Source: Hyphomicrobiaceae bacterium
GTDB lineage: Bacteria > Pseudomonadota > Alphaproteobacteria > Rhizobiales > MH13
Direction of reading: 5' to 3'
Assembly: GCA_020442235.1 (NCBI GenBank)
Contig: JAGRKQ010000067.1
Coordinates: forward strand, 1-16,536
Length of the DNA: 16,536 nt
Part shown: one piece after another, positions 1 through 6,529 of the stretch
Numbering within the stretch: position 1 is the stretch's first letter
Layout: every line of letters begins with the position of its first letter
Position numbers and translations under genes: made by a program
Notes under the pieces: model-generated
Databases searched by the model: none
Seen by the model: only the letters and a program-made list of their open reading frames with translations
Told to the model about the DNA's origin: nothing

Positions 1-366
1 CTCGACCTCGTGCCCTCGGCGCGCGTTGCCCATGTCGGGCTCTATCGCGATCACGAAACGCTTCAGGCGGTGGAATATTACTTCAAGGCGCCGGAGGACC
101 TTTCCGACCGGCTCGTCATCGTGCTCGACCCGATGCTGGCAACGGCCAATTCCATCTGCGCCGCGCTCGATCTTTTGAAGGCGCGCGACGCACACAACAT
201 CCGCTTCGTCTGCCTTCTCGCCGCGCCGGAAGGGATCGACCGGCTGCGCACCGCCCATCCCGATGTCGCCATCGTCACCGCCGCGATCGACAGCCACCTG
301 AACGACAAGGGCTATATCGTGCCGGGGCTCGGCGATGCCGGCGACCGGATGTATGGCACGAAGTGA
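1..366 (+). CDS. upp: Uracil phosphoribosyltransferase, C-terminal part (5' end outside window)
   Basis: This is a pyrimidine salvage enzyme that makes UMP from uracil and PRPP in the cytoplasm. The reading frame is open from base 1, so the visible 121 residues are the C-terminal part of a protein of about 210 residues. The PRPP-binding loop is visible as DPMLATANS (bases 127-153). The C-terminal uracil-binding segment [18 protein letters not shown] lies just before the TGA stop at 364-366. In most family members the loop reads DPMLATG(G/N)S, so the Ala-Asn here is a mild variant. The start codon is not in the window; the GTG at base 10 is an internal valine. The next gene converges on it, 30 bases downstream, with no clear terminator between. 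The family assignment is secure because both signature segments match. Confidence 0.95.
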   Translation, partial: LDLVPSARVAHVGLYRDHETLQAVEYYFKAPEDLSDRLVIVLDPMLATANSICAALDLLKARDAHNIRFVCLLAAPEGIDRLRTAHPDVAIVTAAIDSHLNDKGYIVPGLGDAGDRMYGTK

Positions 367-396
367 GAAAAGCGGCGGCCTTGCGACAGGGCTGAC

Positions 397-1293
397 CTAG
401 AAACGCTCGTCCAGAAGACGATAGCACCAGAACGGCTCCTCGGTCTTTATCGCCTGATTGAGCCGGGCGGGCGTGAAGCCTGTCGCACGGCGGACGGCAC
501 GGCCCATATGCGATTGATCCGCGTAGCCGGATGCAAGCGCAATCTCGGCGAGTGGCTCGCCGAGATCCCGGTTTGCAACCCGGTGCAGATTTTCAAACGC
601 CGAATAAAACGCCAAAGACCGGCGCGTCTGCCCGCTCATTCGCTTCAGACGTCTTTCCAAAGCGCGCAGACTGCGACCGGGTCCGGCCATTGCCGCACGG
701 GTCAGGGCTGCCTGCGCCCAATCCGCAATCCCCGACAGACCAGACCATCCCTGAGGCCGCCGTTCTATCCATTCAGCTTCAAGAACGGTGCAGAGACGGC
801 TCCACCCCTGCTCGGAACCGGCTGCATCGGCAAACTGGTCCAATGCATCCGCAAGGCCTTGCGGCACATGACGAAACGCGGGGTCGCCTCCAAGGTGCAG
901 CCAGGCATCATGATAAAAGCCCAGCGAGATCGCACACACGTCCCCGGGCGACCAGCTTGAAACCGGCGCTTCCTGCGGCCCCATAACGAAAAGCGACGGC
1001 GCCTCTGCCTCTGATGGCGCGCAATCCGAAACCGGGACGGATGGCAAGACCGCCAACCGTCCGCTGATCACGCGCGTTATGGAAACGAGAGGTGAAGCGG
1101 GAAAATGGTTGACCCGATCCTTGTCTGAAAGCGGCACGCCCCGGGTATCGCGATAGATCGCAGCAAAGACACAGCCCGCCAGAACAGGAGGCGGAAGAAA
1201 CAGTTTTGACACCGGCGATGGCACGAGCGCCCCCAAGCTGTCTGTCGCATTCGTTCTATATGCAGGCTCACGGCATGGACAACAAAGCGGCAT
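397..1293 (-). CDS. AraC-family transcriptional regulator
   Basis: Predicted cytoplasmic DNA-binding regulator of up to 298 residues. The C-terminal part (about 205-282) is an AraC/XylS double helix-turn-helix. Its first half contains SLRALERRLKRMSG, and the second recognition region is EIALASGYADQSHMGRAVRR followed by TGFTPARL, close to the family signature. The N-terminal 200 residues show no recognisable effector domain. The start is uncertain: the ATG at 1293 has no Shine-Dalgarno sequence and would leave only 19 bases to the divergent hydrolase gene. GTG codons at about 1224 (after a GGGGG run) or 1212 are plausible alternatives and would widen the shared promoter region. By position it may regulate the divergent lipase/esterase gene, which is a common arrangement, but no operator is evident. 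Codon use looks less GC-rich at third positions than in the pilus genes. Confidence 0.85.
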   Translation of the reverse strand: MPLCCPCREPAYRTNATDSLGALVPSPVSKLFLPPPVLAGCVFAAIYRDTRGVPLSDKDRVNHFPASPLVSITRVISGRLAVLPSVPVSDCAPSEAEAPSLFVMGPQEAPVSSWSPGDVCAISLGFYHDAWLHLGGDPAFRHVPQGLADALDQFADAAGSEQGWSRLCTVLEAEWIERRPQGWSGLSGIADWAQAALTRAAMAGPGRSLRALERRLKRMSGQTRRSLAFYSAFENLHRVANRDLGEPLAEIALASGYADQSHMGRAVRRATGFTPARLNQAIKTEEPFWCYRLLDERF

Positions 1294-1312
1294 TGAACAT
1301 CGGGGACACAGG

Positions 1313-2320
1313 ATGGCCAGGCTCCGCTTTCACGGCCCATTTCTCCTTCGACTGCGCAGCTTCAGGGCGATCACACGCATCGCTCTTGCAACCTATTGCC
1401 GTCACGCGGCAGGACGCAGGATCGCACCGGACTGGGATGCCGATTTCGAGATCGGCGTGCGCTTCTGGCGGCACCAGTTCACGGCTGCCCTGCGCGCGCC
1501 GGATGCGGCCTATGGCCGGCAGCTTTTCGACAGCCTTCAGACCGAAACCGACGACCGCTACGATGTCTCGAGTGCACCTTGCAGCAATCCGCCCGGCGAC
1601 TGGTATCGCCCCAATGAACAGCGCAGCGACACCACGGTGCTGCATTTTCACGGCGGCGGCTACATGTTCCATGGCGGCATCAGCCGGCGACATGCCGCCA
1701 TGCTGGCCCATCATTGCGGCGCGCCGGTTTTCGTTCCGGATTATCGGCTCACGCCCGAGCATCCGCATCCCGCACAGGCCGAAGACGCCTTGAACGCCTG
1801 GCGTTACCTGTCCGCGCTGGTGCCGGCCGACAAGATCGTTGTGACCGGCGATAGCGCTGGCGGACATATGGCCCTGATGCTGCTTCAGACGCTCAAGGCC
1901 GAAGGACTTCCGCAACCGGCGCTTTGCATCGGCCTCAGCCCCTGGACCGATATCGGCCATCGCGGCGAGAGCCTGCAGGACAACAACCGCTTCGATCTGG
2001 TGCAGGGGTGGATGGCGCTTCAATTCGGCGCATATCTCGATCCGGAAGACCACTATGGCCGCGAGGCGCTGTCGCCTTTCCATCACGATTATGTAGACCT
2101 TGCCCCCATCTACATTCAGGCCGGCGGACGGGAAGTGCTGCGGGACATGATCGTGGATTTCGTCGAGGCTCAAACGGCAAGGGGCGCACGGATCGCGTTC
2201 GACCTGTGGCCGGATATGCCGCACAACTTTCAAGCCTATGACAGCCTGAAGCCATCCTCCTCTGCTGCGCTGGTCAAGCTCGCGCGCAGTATCCAGACGC
2301 GCCTTTTGCCCGCCGCATAA
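1313..2320 (+). CDS. Alpha/beta hydrolase of the hormone-sensitive lipase (GDSAGG) family
   Basis: Predicted serine esterase/lipase of 335 residues. The hormone-sensitive-lipase hallmarks are in order: the oxyanion-hole motif HGGG at about 113-116, the nucleophile elbow GDSAGG at 179-184 (Ser181), the likely acid Asp278 in GGREVLRD, and the catalytic His304 in DMPHNFQ. YRLTPEHPHPA (about 144-154) is another conserved stretch of this family. No signal peptide is convincing, so it is probably cytoplasmic. The ATG at 1313 follows GGGGA with a 6-base spacer. It is divergent from the AraC-type regulator, which suggests regulated expression, perhaps by a small ester or its product; this is inference. 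The substrate cannot be told from sequence. The family also includes carbamate and acetyl-ester hydrolases. Confidence 0.9.
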   Translation: MARLRFHGPFLLRLRSFRAITRIALATYCRHAAGRRIAPDWDADFEIGVRFWRHQFTAALRAPDAAYGRQLFDSLQTETDDRYDVSSAPCSNPPGDWYRPNEQRSDTTVLHFHGGGYMFHGGISRRHAAMLAHHCGAPVFVPDYRLTPEHPHPAQAEDALNAWRYLSALVPADKIVVTGDSAGGHMALMLLQTLKAEGLPQPALCIGLSPWTDIGHRGESLQDNNRFDLVQGWMALQFGAYLDPEDHYGREALSPFHHDYVDLAPIYIQAGGREVLRDMIVDFVEAQTARGARIAFDLWPDMPHNFQAYDSLKPSSSAALVKLARSIQTRLLPAA

Positions 2321-2405
2321 AACTCTTGCAAGAACGCCGGTTTCAACCTCGCTGAAACATTCTCCCTCTAGTCTTGGCGACAAAGAGACCGCCTTCGGGG
2401 AAAGA

Positions 2406-2906
2406 ATGATCCGCTCACTGGTGCTTCCGGCCGGCTTTGCCGCTCTTGTCGCCATTGGCGGCGCGCAGTTCCTGTCTGCGCGCACATCCCAGCCCGTCGC
2501 CAGCGAACCGGCGCGGCGCGAGCGGGTCGCCAATCTTTCCGAAGTCTATCTTCGCGCCGACGACCGGGGCCATTTCCGCAGCACGATTTCCGTCAACGGG
2601 CGCTCCATGGGCGCTTTGGTGGATACCGGGGCAACGCTCGTCATCCTGCCGGAAAGCGAAGCGGCGATGGCCGGCATCCGCCCGCGCGCCTCCGAGTTCA
2701 ATGCCCCGCTTTCCACCGCCAACGGCACCATCACCGCCGCGCGGGTCACCATCGACGAGATCGAGGTCGGCCCGATCCGCCTGCGCGATGTTGCCGGCCT
2801 TGTCGTGCGCGACGACCAGCTGGCCGAGACGCTCCTCGGCATGAGCTTCCTGTCGCGCCTGTCGAGCTTTTCCGTCGTCGATGGCGAATTGAAGCTCGTC
2901 GAGTAA
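2406..2906 (+). CDS. Membrane-anchored retropepsin-like aspartic protease (TIGR02281 / clan AA type)
   Basis: A 166-residue protein with one N-terminal hydrophobic segment (about residues 4-22) acting as a signal anchor, a short linker, and then a single retropepsin-like domain (about 47-166). The catalytic motif is LVDTGAT (Asp73), and the typical second hydrophobic motif LLGMSFL is at 143-149. The size fits the single-domain, presumably dimeric, bacterial clan AA proteases often found in alphaproteobacteria, whose cellular substrates are mostly unknown. The domain probably lies in the periplasm. The ATG at 2406 follows GGGGAAAG at 2397-2404, a good ribosome binding site. The phosphohexomutase follows after 56 bases on the same strand, so co-transcription is possible but not shown. 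Confidence 0.85.
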   Translation: MIRSLVLPAGFAALVAIGGAQFLSARTSQPVASEPARRERVANLSEVYLRADDRGHFRSTISVNGRSMGALVDTGATLVILPESEAAMAGIRPRASEFNAPLSTANGTITAARVTIDEIEVGPIRLRDVAGLVVRDDQLAETLLGMSFLSRLSSFSVVDGELKLVE

Positions 2907-2962
2907 ACTTCACGCGGCGATTCCCGCCTTTTGCCGCGCTCCTGCCCGCAAGGATCTCTGCC

Positions 2963-4495
2963 ATGTCTTTCCCGACGCCCGTCGGCACGCTTACCCCGAT
3001 GACGCCCGCTTTCGAGACGACGCCGCTGGTCAAGCCGACCGGCTTTCGCGAATACGATGCGCGCTGGTGGTTCGGCCATCCGGGCTCGGACAAGGCGCCG
3101 GAATTGAACCTCATGGGCGTGCAGGCGCTGGGTCTCGGCCTTGCAACGCTGCTCGGCGAGCTTGGCGTTGAGAAGAAGATCGTCACCGGTCACGATTTCC
3201 GCTCCTATTCGGGGGCGATCAAGGCGGCGCTCATCACCGGGCTGATGGCCGGCGGCTGCGAGGTGCTCGACATTGGCCTTGCCCTGTCGCCGATGGCCTA
3301 TTTCGCCCAGTTCCATCTCGATGTTCCCGCGGTCGCCATGGTGACGGCCTCGCACAACGACAATGGCTGGACCGGTGTGAAGATGGGCGCGCAGCGTCCC
3401 GTCACCTTCGGGCCCGACGAGATGGGCCGGCTGAAGGAGATCGTGCTGTCGGGCCGGTTTTCCTCCGGCGCCGGGCGCTACCGCTTCATCGAAGGCGTGC
3501 GCGAGGCCTATCTCGACGACCTAGCGCAAACCGTTTCGCTGTCGCGCAAGCTGAAGGTGATCGCGGCCTGCGGCAACGGCACGGCGGGGGCCTTCGCGCC
3601 CGAGCTTCTTTCCCGCATCGGCTGCGAGGTGATCCCGCTCGATGCCGCGCTCGACCATTCCTTCCCGCGTTACAACCCGAACCCGGAAGACATGGAAATG
3701 CTGCACGCCATGGCCGCCGCGGTGAAGACGCACGGCGCCGACGTGGCGCTCGGCTTCGACGGCGATGGCGACCGCTGCGGCGTCGTCGACAATGAGGGCA
3801 ACGAGATCTTTGCCGACAAGATCGGCGTCATGCTGGCGCGCGACCTTTCGGCCCTGCACCCGAACGCCACCTTCGTCGCCGACGTGAAGTCGACCGGCCT
3901 CTTCCTCACCGATCCGGTGCTGAAGGCGAACGGCGCCAAGGCCGATTACTGGAAGACCGGCCATTCCTACATCAAGCGGCGCGTTTCGGAGACCGGCGCG
4001 CTGGCGGGCTTTGAAAAATCCGGCCACTTCTTCTTCAACCGGCCGATCGGGCGCGGCTATGACGACGGGCTGCTGACGGCGATTGCCGTGTGCCAGATGC
4101 TCGACCGCGCGCCGCAGAAATCGATGGCCGATCTTTATCGCGACCTGCCCCTGACCTTCGGCTCGCCGACCATGAGCCCGCATTGCGACGACGAGATCAA
4201 ATATGACGTCGTGGAGCGGGTGAAGGCCCGCTTCACCGCCATGAAGGAGAAGGGCGAGACTGCGGGCGGCGCGGCCATCGTCGATCTCGTCACCGTCAAC
4301 GGCGTGCGCGTCGTCACCGAGGACGGCACCTGGGGGCTGCTGCGCGCCTCGTCCAACAAGCCCGAACTCGTCGTGGTGGTGGAAAGCCCGGTGTCAGAAG
4401 CGCGCATGCGGGCGATGTTCGCAGCCGTCGACGGCGTTCTGCGTGAGAACCCGGAAGTCGGCGCCTACAACCAGACCCTCGACGGCAAGGCCTGA
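2963..4495 (+). CDS. Phosphomannomutase/phosphoglucomutase (alpha-D-phosphohexomutase)
   Basis: Cytoplasmic enzyme of 510 residues that interconverts hexose 1- and 6-phosphates, supplying sugar nucleotides for exopolysaccharide, LPS or glycan synthesis. The family signatures are complete: the active-site phosphoserine in TASHN (Ser130), the magnesium loop GFDGDGDR (Asp266, 268, 270), the sugar-specificity loop EKSGH (351-355), and the C-terminal phosphate-binding loop RASSNKPE (461-468). The EKSGH form (Lys in place of the more usual Glu-x-Ser) occurs in rhizobial long-form enzymes. The ATG at 2963 is preceded by AAGGA at 2950-2954, 8 bases away, which favours it over the internal ATG at 2999. 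The next gene starts 19 bases after the stop. Substrate preference, mannose or glucose, cannot be fixed by eye. Confidence 0.93.
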   Translation: MSFPTPVGTLTPMTPAFETTPLVKPTGFREYDARWWFGHPGSDKAPELNLMGVQALGLGLATLLGELGVEKKIVTGHDFRSYSGAIKAALITGLMAGGCEVLDIGLALSPMAYFAQFHLDVPAVAMVTASHNDNGWTGVKMGAQRPVTFGPDEMGRLKEIVLSGRFSSGAGRYRFIEGVREAYLDDLAQTVSLSRKLKVIAACGNGTAGAFAPELLSRIGCEVIPLDAALDHSFPRYNPNPEDMEMLHAMAAAVKTHGADVALGFDGDGDRCGVVDNEGNEIFADKIGVMLARDLSALHPNATFVADVKSTGLFLTDPVLKANGAKADYWKTGHSYIKRRVSETGALAGFEKSGHFFFNRPIGRGYDDGLLTAIAVCQMLDRAPQKSMADLYRDLPLTFGSPTMSPHCDDEIKYDVVERVKARFTAMKEKGETAGGAAIVDLVTVNGVRVVTEDGTWGLLRASSNKPELVVVVESPVSEARMRAMFAAVDGVLRENPEVGAYNQTLDGKA

Positions 4496-4514
4496 GGCAC
4501 GGCATGATCGGGCG

Positions 4515-5555
4515 ATGAAAACCGTCTTTTCGCCCGACCACGCCCTGCATCACCCGCTGAACGAACTCTCCGACGGCACGCTGGTGCCGGCAGTGGAAAT
4601 TCCGTCGCGCGCCGACATGGTCCTGGCGGCCGTCACGGCGGCCGGGCTTGGTGCGGTGGTGGCGCCGGACCCGCTGGACGAGGCGCTGCTGCGCCGGGTC
4701 CATGCCCCGGACTATGTCGATTTCCTCGACGGGTTCTGGGATCGCTGGCTTGCCGAGGGCCGCAAGGGCGCCGAGGCGCTGCCCTTCTGTTTTCCCACAC
4801 GCGGGTTTTCGCAGCATGTGCCGGATCATCTTGACGGCGCGCTCGGGCATTATGCCTTCGATGCCGGAACGCCGGTCGGGCCCGGCACGGCGCGGGCAGC
4901 GCGCGCTTCCGCATCGGTTGCGGCCAGCGGCGCGGCGCTGATCGCGGGGGGCGATAAACTCGCCTTCTCGCTCTGCCGGCCGCCCGGCCATCACGCCATG
5001 CCCGACCAGTTCGGCGGCTACTCGTTCTTCAACAATGCCGCACTCGCCGCCGAGACGCTGCGCGATGCCAGCGCGGGCCGTGTCGCGATCCTCGATGTCG
5101 ACTATCACCACGGCAACGGCACGCAGGCGATCTTCTACGACCGCTCCGACGTGTTCTTCACCTCGATCCATGCCGATCCGCGCGAGGAATATCCCTATTT
5201 CCTCGGCCATGCCGGCGAGACCGGAAACGGGCCAGGCGAAGGCGCAACGCTGAACCTGCCGCTGCCGAAAGGCACCCTTGCCGCGACATGGTTCGCCGCG
5301 CTCGAAACGGCGCTCGCGGCCATCACCCGGCACGGCGCCGAGGCGCTTGTCGTGTCGCTCGGCGTCGATGCCTATGAGGGCGACCCGATCTCGCATTTCA
5401 AGCTGGCATCGCAAGACTTTTCCCGGCTTGGCGAACGGCTCGGCGCCATCGGCCTCCCAACACTCTACGTGATGGAGGGCGGCTATGCGGTCGAGGCCAT
5501 CGGCACCAATGTCGCCAATGTCCTGACCGGCCACGCCGCTGCCCTGCCGGGCTGA
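4515..5555 (+). CDS. Acetylpolyamine amidohydrolase (histone deacetylase superfamily)
   Basis: Predicted zinc-dependent deacetylase of 346 residues that removes acetyl groups from acetylated polyamines. The N-terminus (MKTVFSPDH) and overall length resemble Mycoplana ramosa AphA. Catalytic features are present: the HH pair in RPPGHHA (His159-His160), zinc ligands Asp196 and His198 in DVDYHHGNGT and Asp285 in SLGVDAYEGDP, and the transition-state tyrosine in EGGY (Tyr324). The Leu/Pro-rich loop typical of eukaryotic HDACs is not seen, while the AphA-like region at about 100-125 is present, favouring polyamine substrates. The frame is open upstream to 4443, but that extension overlaps the mutase and lacks family similarity, so ATG 4515 is chosen. 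That ATG has little Shine-Dalgarno of its own. A 4-codon ORF at 4504-4518 overlaps it as ATGA. Other class II deacetylase substrates remain possible. Confidence 0.9.
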   Translation: MKTVFSPDHALHHPLNELSDGTLVPAVEIPSRADMVLAAVTAAGLGAVVAPDPLDEALLRRVHAPDYVDFLDGFWDRWLAEGRKGAEALPFCFPTRGFSQHVPDHLDGALGHYAFDAGTPVGPGTARAARASASVAASGAALIAGGDKLAFSLCRPPGHHAMPDQFGGYSFFNNAALAAETLRDASAGRVAILDVDYHHGNGTQAIFYDRSDVFFTSIHADPREEYPYFLGHAGETGNGPGEGATLNLPLPKGTLAATWFAALETALAAITRHGAEALVVSLGVDAYEGDPISHFKLASQDFSRLGERLGAIGLPTLYVMEGGYAVEAIGTNVANVLTGHAAALPG

Positions 5556-5623
5556 GCTGCGGCGCTAACCTTTCCTTCACGTCCCCGCTTCTCCGCCGGG
5601 CGCAACAGCGCTATCGTCGCGGC

Positions 5624-6511
5624 ATGATCGATCGTTCCGGCCGTCTTGCGGCCCTTGCTGCTGCGTTTGTCATCGCTCTCGTTCTCGCCGGTCCGCCGGC
5701 GCGGGCCGAAGAGGCGTTCCGCATCGGCCATCTCGGCTCGGGTGCGCATCAGGGCGAAGCGGAGCGGCTGGAACCCTTCCGCGCCTATCTGGAAGCGCGC
5801 CTGCAAAGGCCGGTGGAACTCGTTCCGCACCGCAATCTCCAGACGCTGGTGCTCGCCCTCACATCCGGCGGCATCGATTATGCGCCGCTGCCGGCGCGCG
5901 GCTTTGCGCTCGGCATGCTGGCCTGCGGCTGCCTGGAGGCCATCGCCCTGCAACCCGATCCACAGGGGCGGACCGGCTATCACGCCGCACTGGCGGTTGC
6001 CGCCGGCAGCCGGTTCCACTCTCTGGACGATCTTGCCGGCGCCCGGCTTGTCATCGTCGGCGAAGGCTCGACGGCGGCGCATCTGGTCGGGCTCGCCGAA
6101 CTGGCGCGGATCGGGGTCGAGCGCACACGGTTCGCCAGCATCGGCTTTGCCCCCTCCATCGAGGCGGGCGCAGCCGCCGTCGCATCCGGAGAGGCCGATG
6201 CGCTTCTGTCCTGGAGCTTCGGGGATGACAGCGGCCCGGCCGGCGCCTTTGCGCGGTTGCCCGAACCCGGCGCTCTCGACATCGTCTGGCTGTCGCGTCC
6301 GATCCCCTATGGCCCGCAGGTGATGCGCGCCGATGCCGATCCGATGCTGAAGGCGGCCGTTGCCGATGCCGTGACCCAGCTCTCATTCGAGGCCCAGCCC
6401 GAGGCCTTCGAGGCCATCGACCGGGGCACAGGGCGCCCATTCCTGCGCATTGGCACAAGCGCCTATCAGCCGGTGATCGCAGCCCTGTCGCAGTTTTCCG
6501 AAGCGCAGTAA
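5624..6511 (+). CDS. PhnD-like periplasmic substrate-binding protein, orphan
   Basis: A 295-residue protein with a clear signal peptide (cleavage likely after ARA at about residue 28) and a mature domain like the phosphate/phosphite/phosphonate binding proteins (PhnD family). The FRIGHLGSG start of the mature domain, the LEPFRAYLEARLQRPVEL helix-strand, the SLDDLAGARLVIVGEGSTA segment (about 133-151) and the GEADALLSW segment (about 189-197) follow the usual type II periplasmic binding fold. No ABC permease or ATPase is encoded nearby, so transport is not supported by context; such orphans sometimes act as ligand sensors for membrane kinases. A Cys-x-Cys (101, 103) is present. The start lacks a strong ribosome binding site; it lies 68 bases after the deacetylase gene. 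It converges with the degenerate sensor gene, with 18 bases between stops. The ligand is unknown. Confidence 0.75.
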   Translation: MIDRSGRLAALAAAFVIALVLAGPPARAEEAFRIGHLGSGAHQGEAERLEPFRAYLEARLQRPVELVPHRNLQTLVLALTSGGIDYAPLPARGFALGMLACGCLEAIALQPDPQGRTGYHAALAVAAGSRFHSLDDLAGARLVIVGEGSTAAHLVGLAELARIGVERTRFASIGFAPSIEAGAAAVASGEADALLSWSFGDDSGPAGAFARLPEPGALDIVWLSRPIPYGPQVMRADADPMLKAAVADAVTQLSFEAQPEAFEAIDRGTGRPFLRIGTSAYQPVIAALSQFSEAQ

Positions 6512-6529
6512 CGCTCGAAGCCGGCCACG

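Noticed and set aside
2340-2358. GTTTCA/TGAAAC inverted repeat before the protease gene
   Set aside because: Six-base arms with a 7-base spacer are too short to claim an operator without another copy.
1268-2533. 421-codon minus-strand open frame opposite the hydrolase
   Set aside because: The plus strand holds a complete HGGG / GDSAGG / His hydrolase; the opposite frame shows no family features.
2913-2938. CGCGGC/GCCGCG hairpin after the protease gene
   Set aside because: The stem is only 6 base pairs with a 14-base loop and no T-tract follows, so it is not a convincing terminator.
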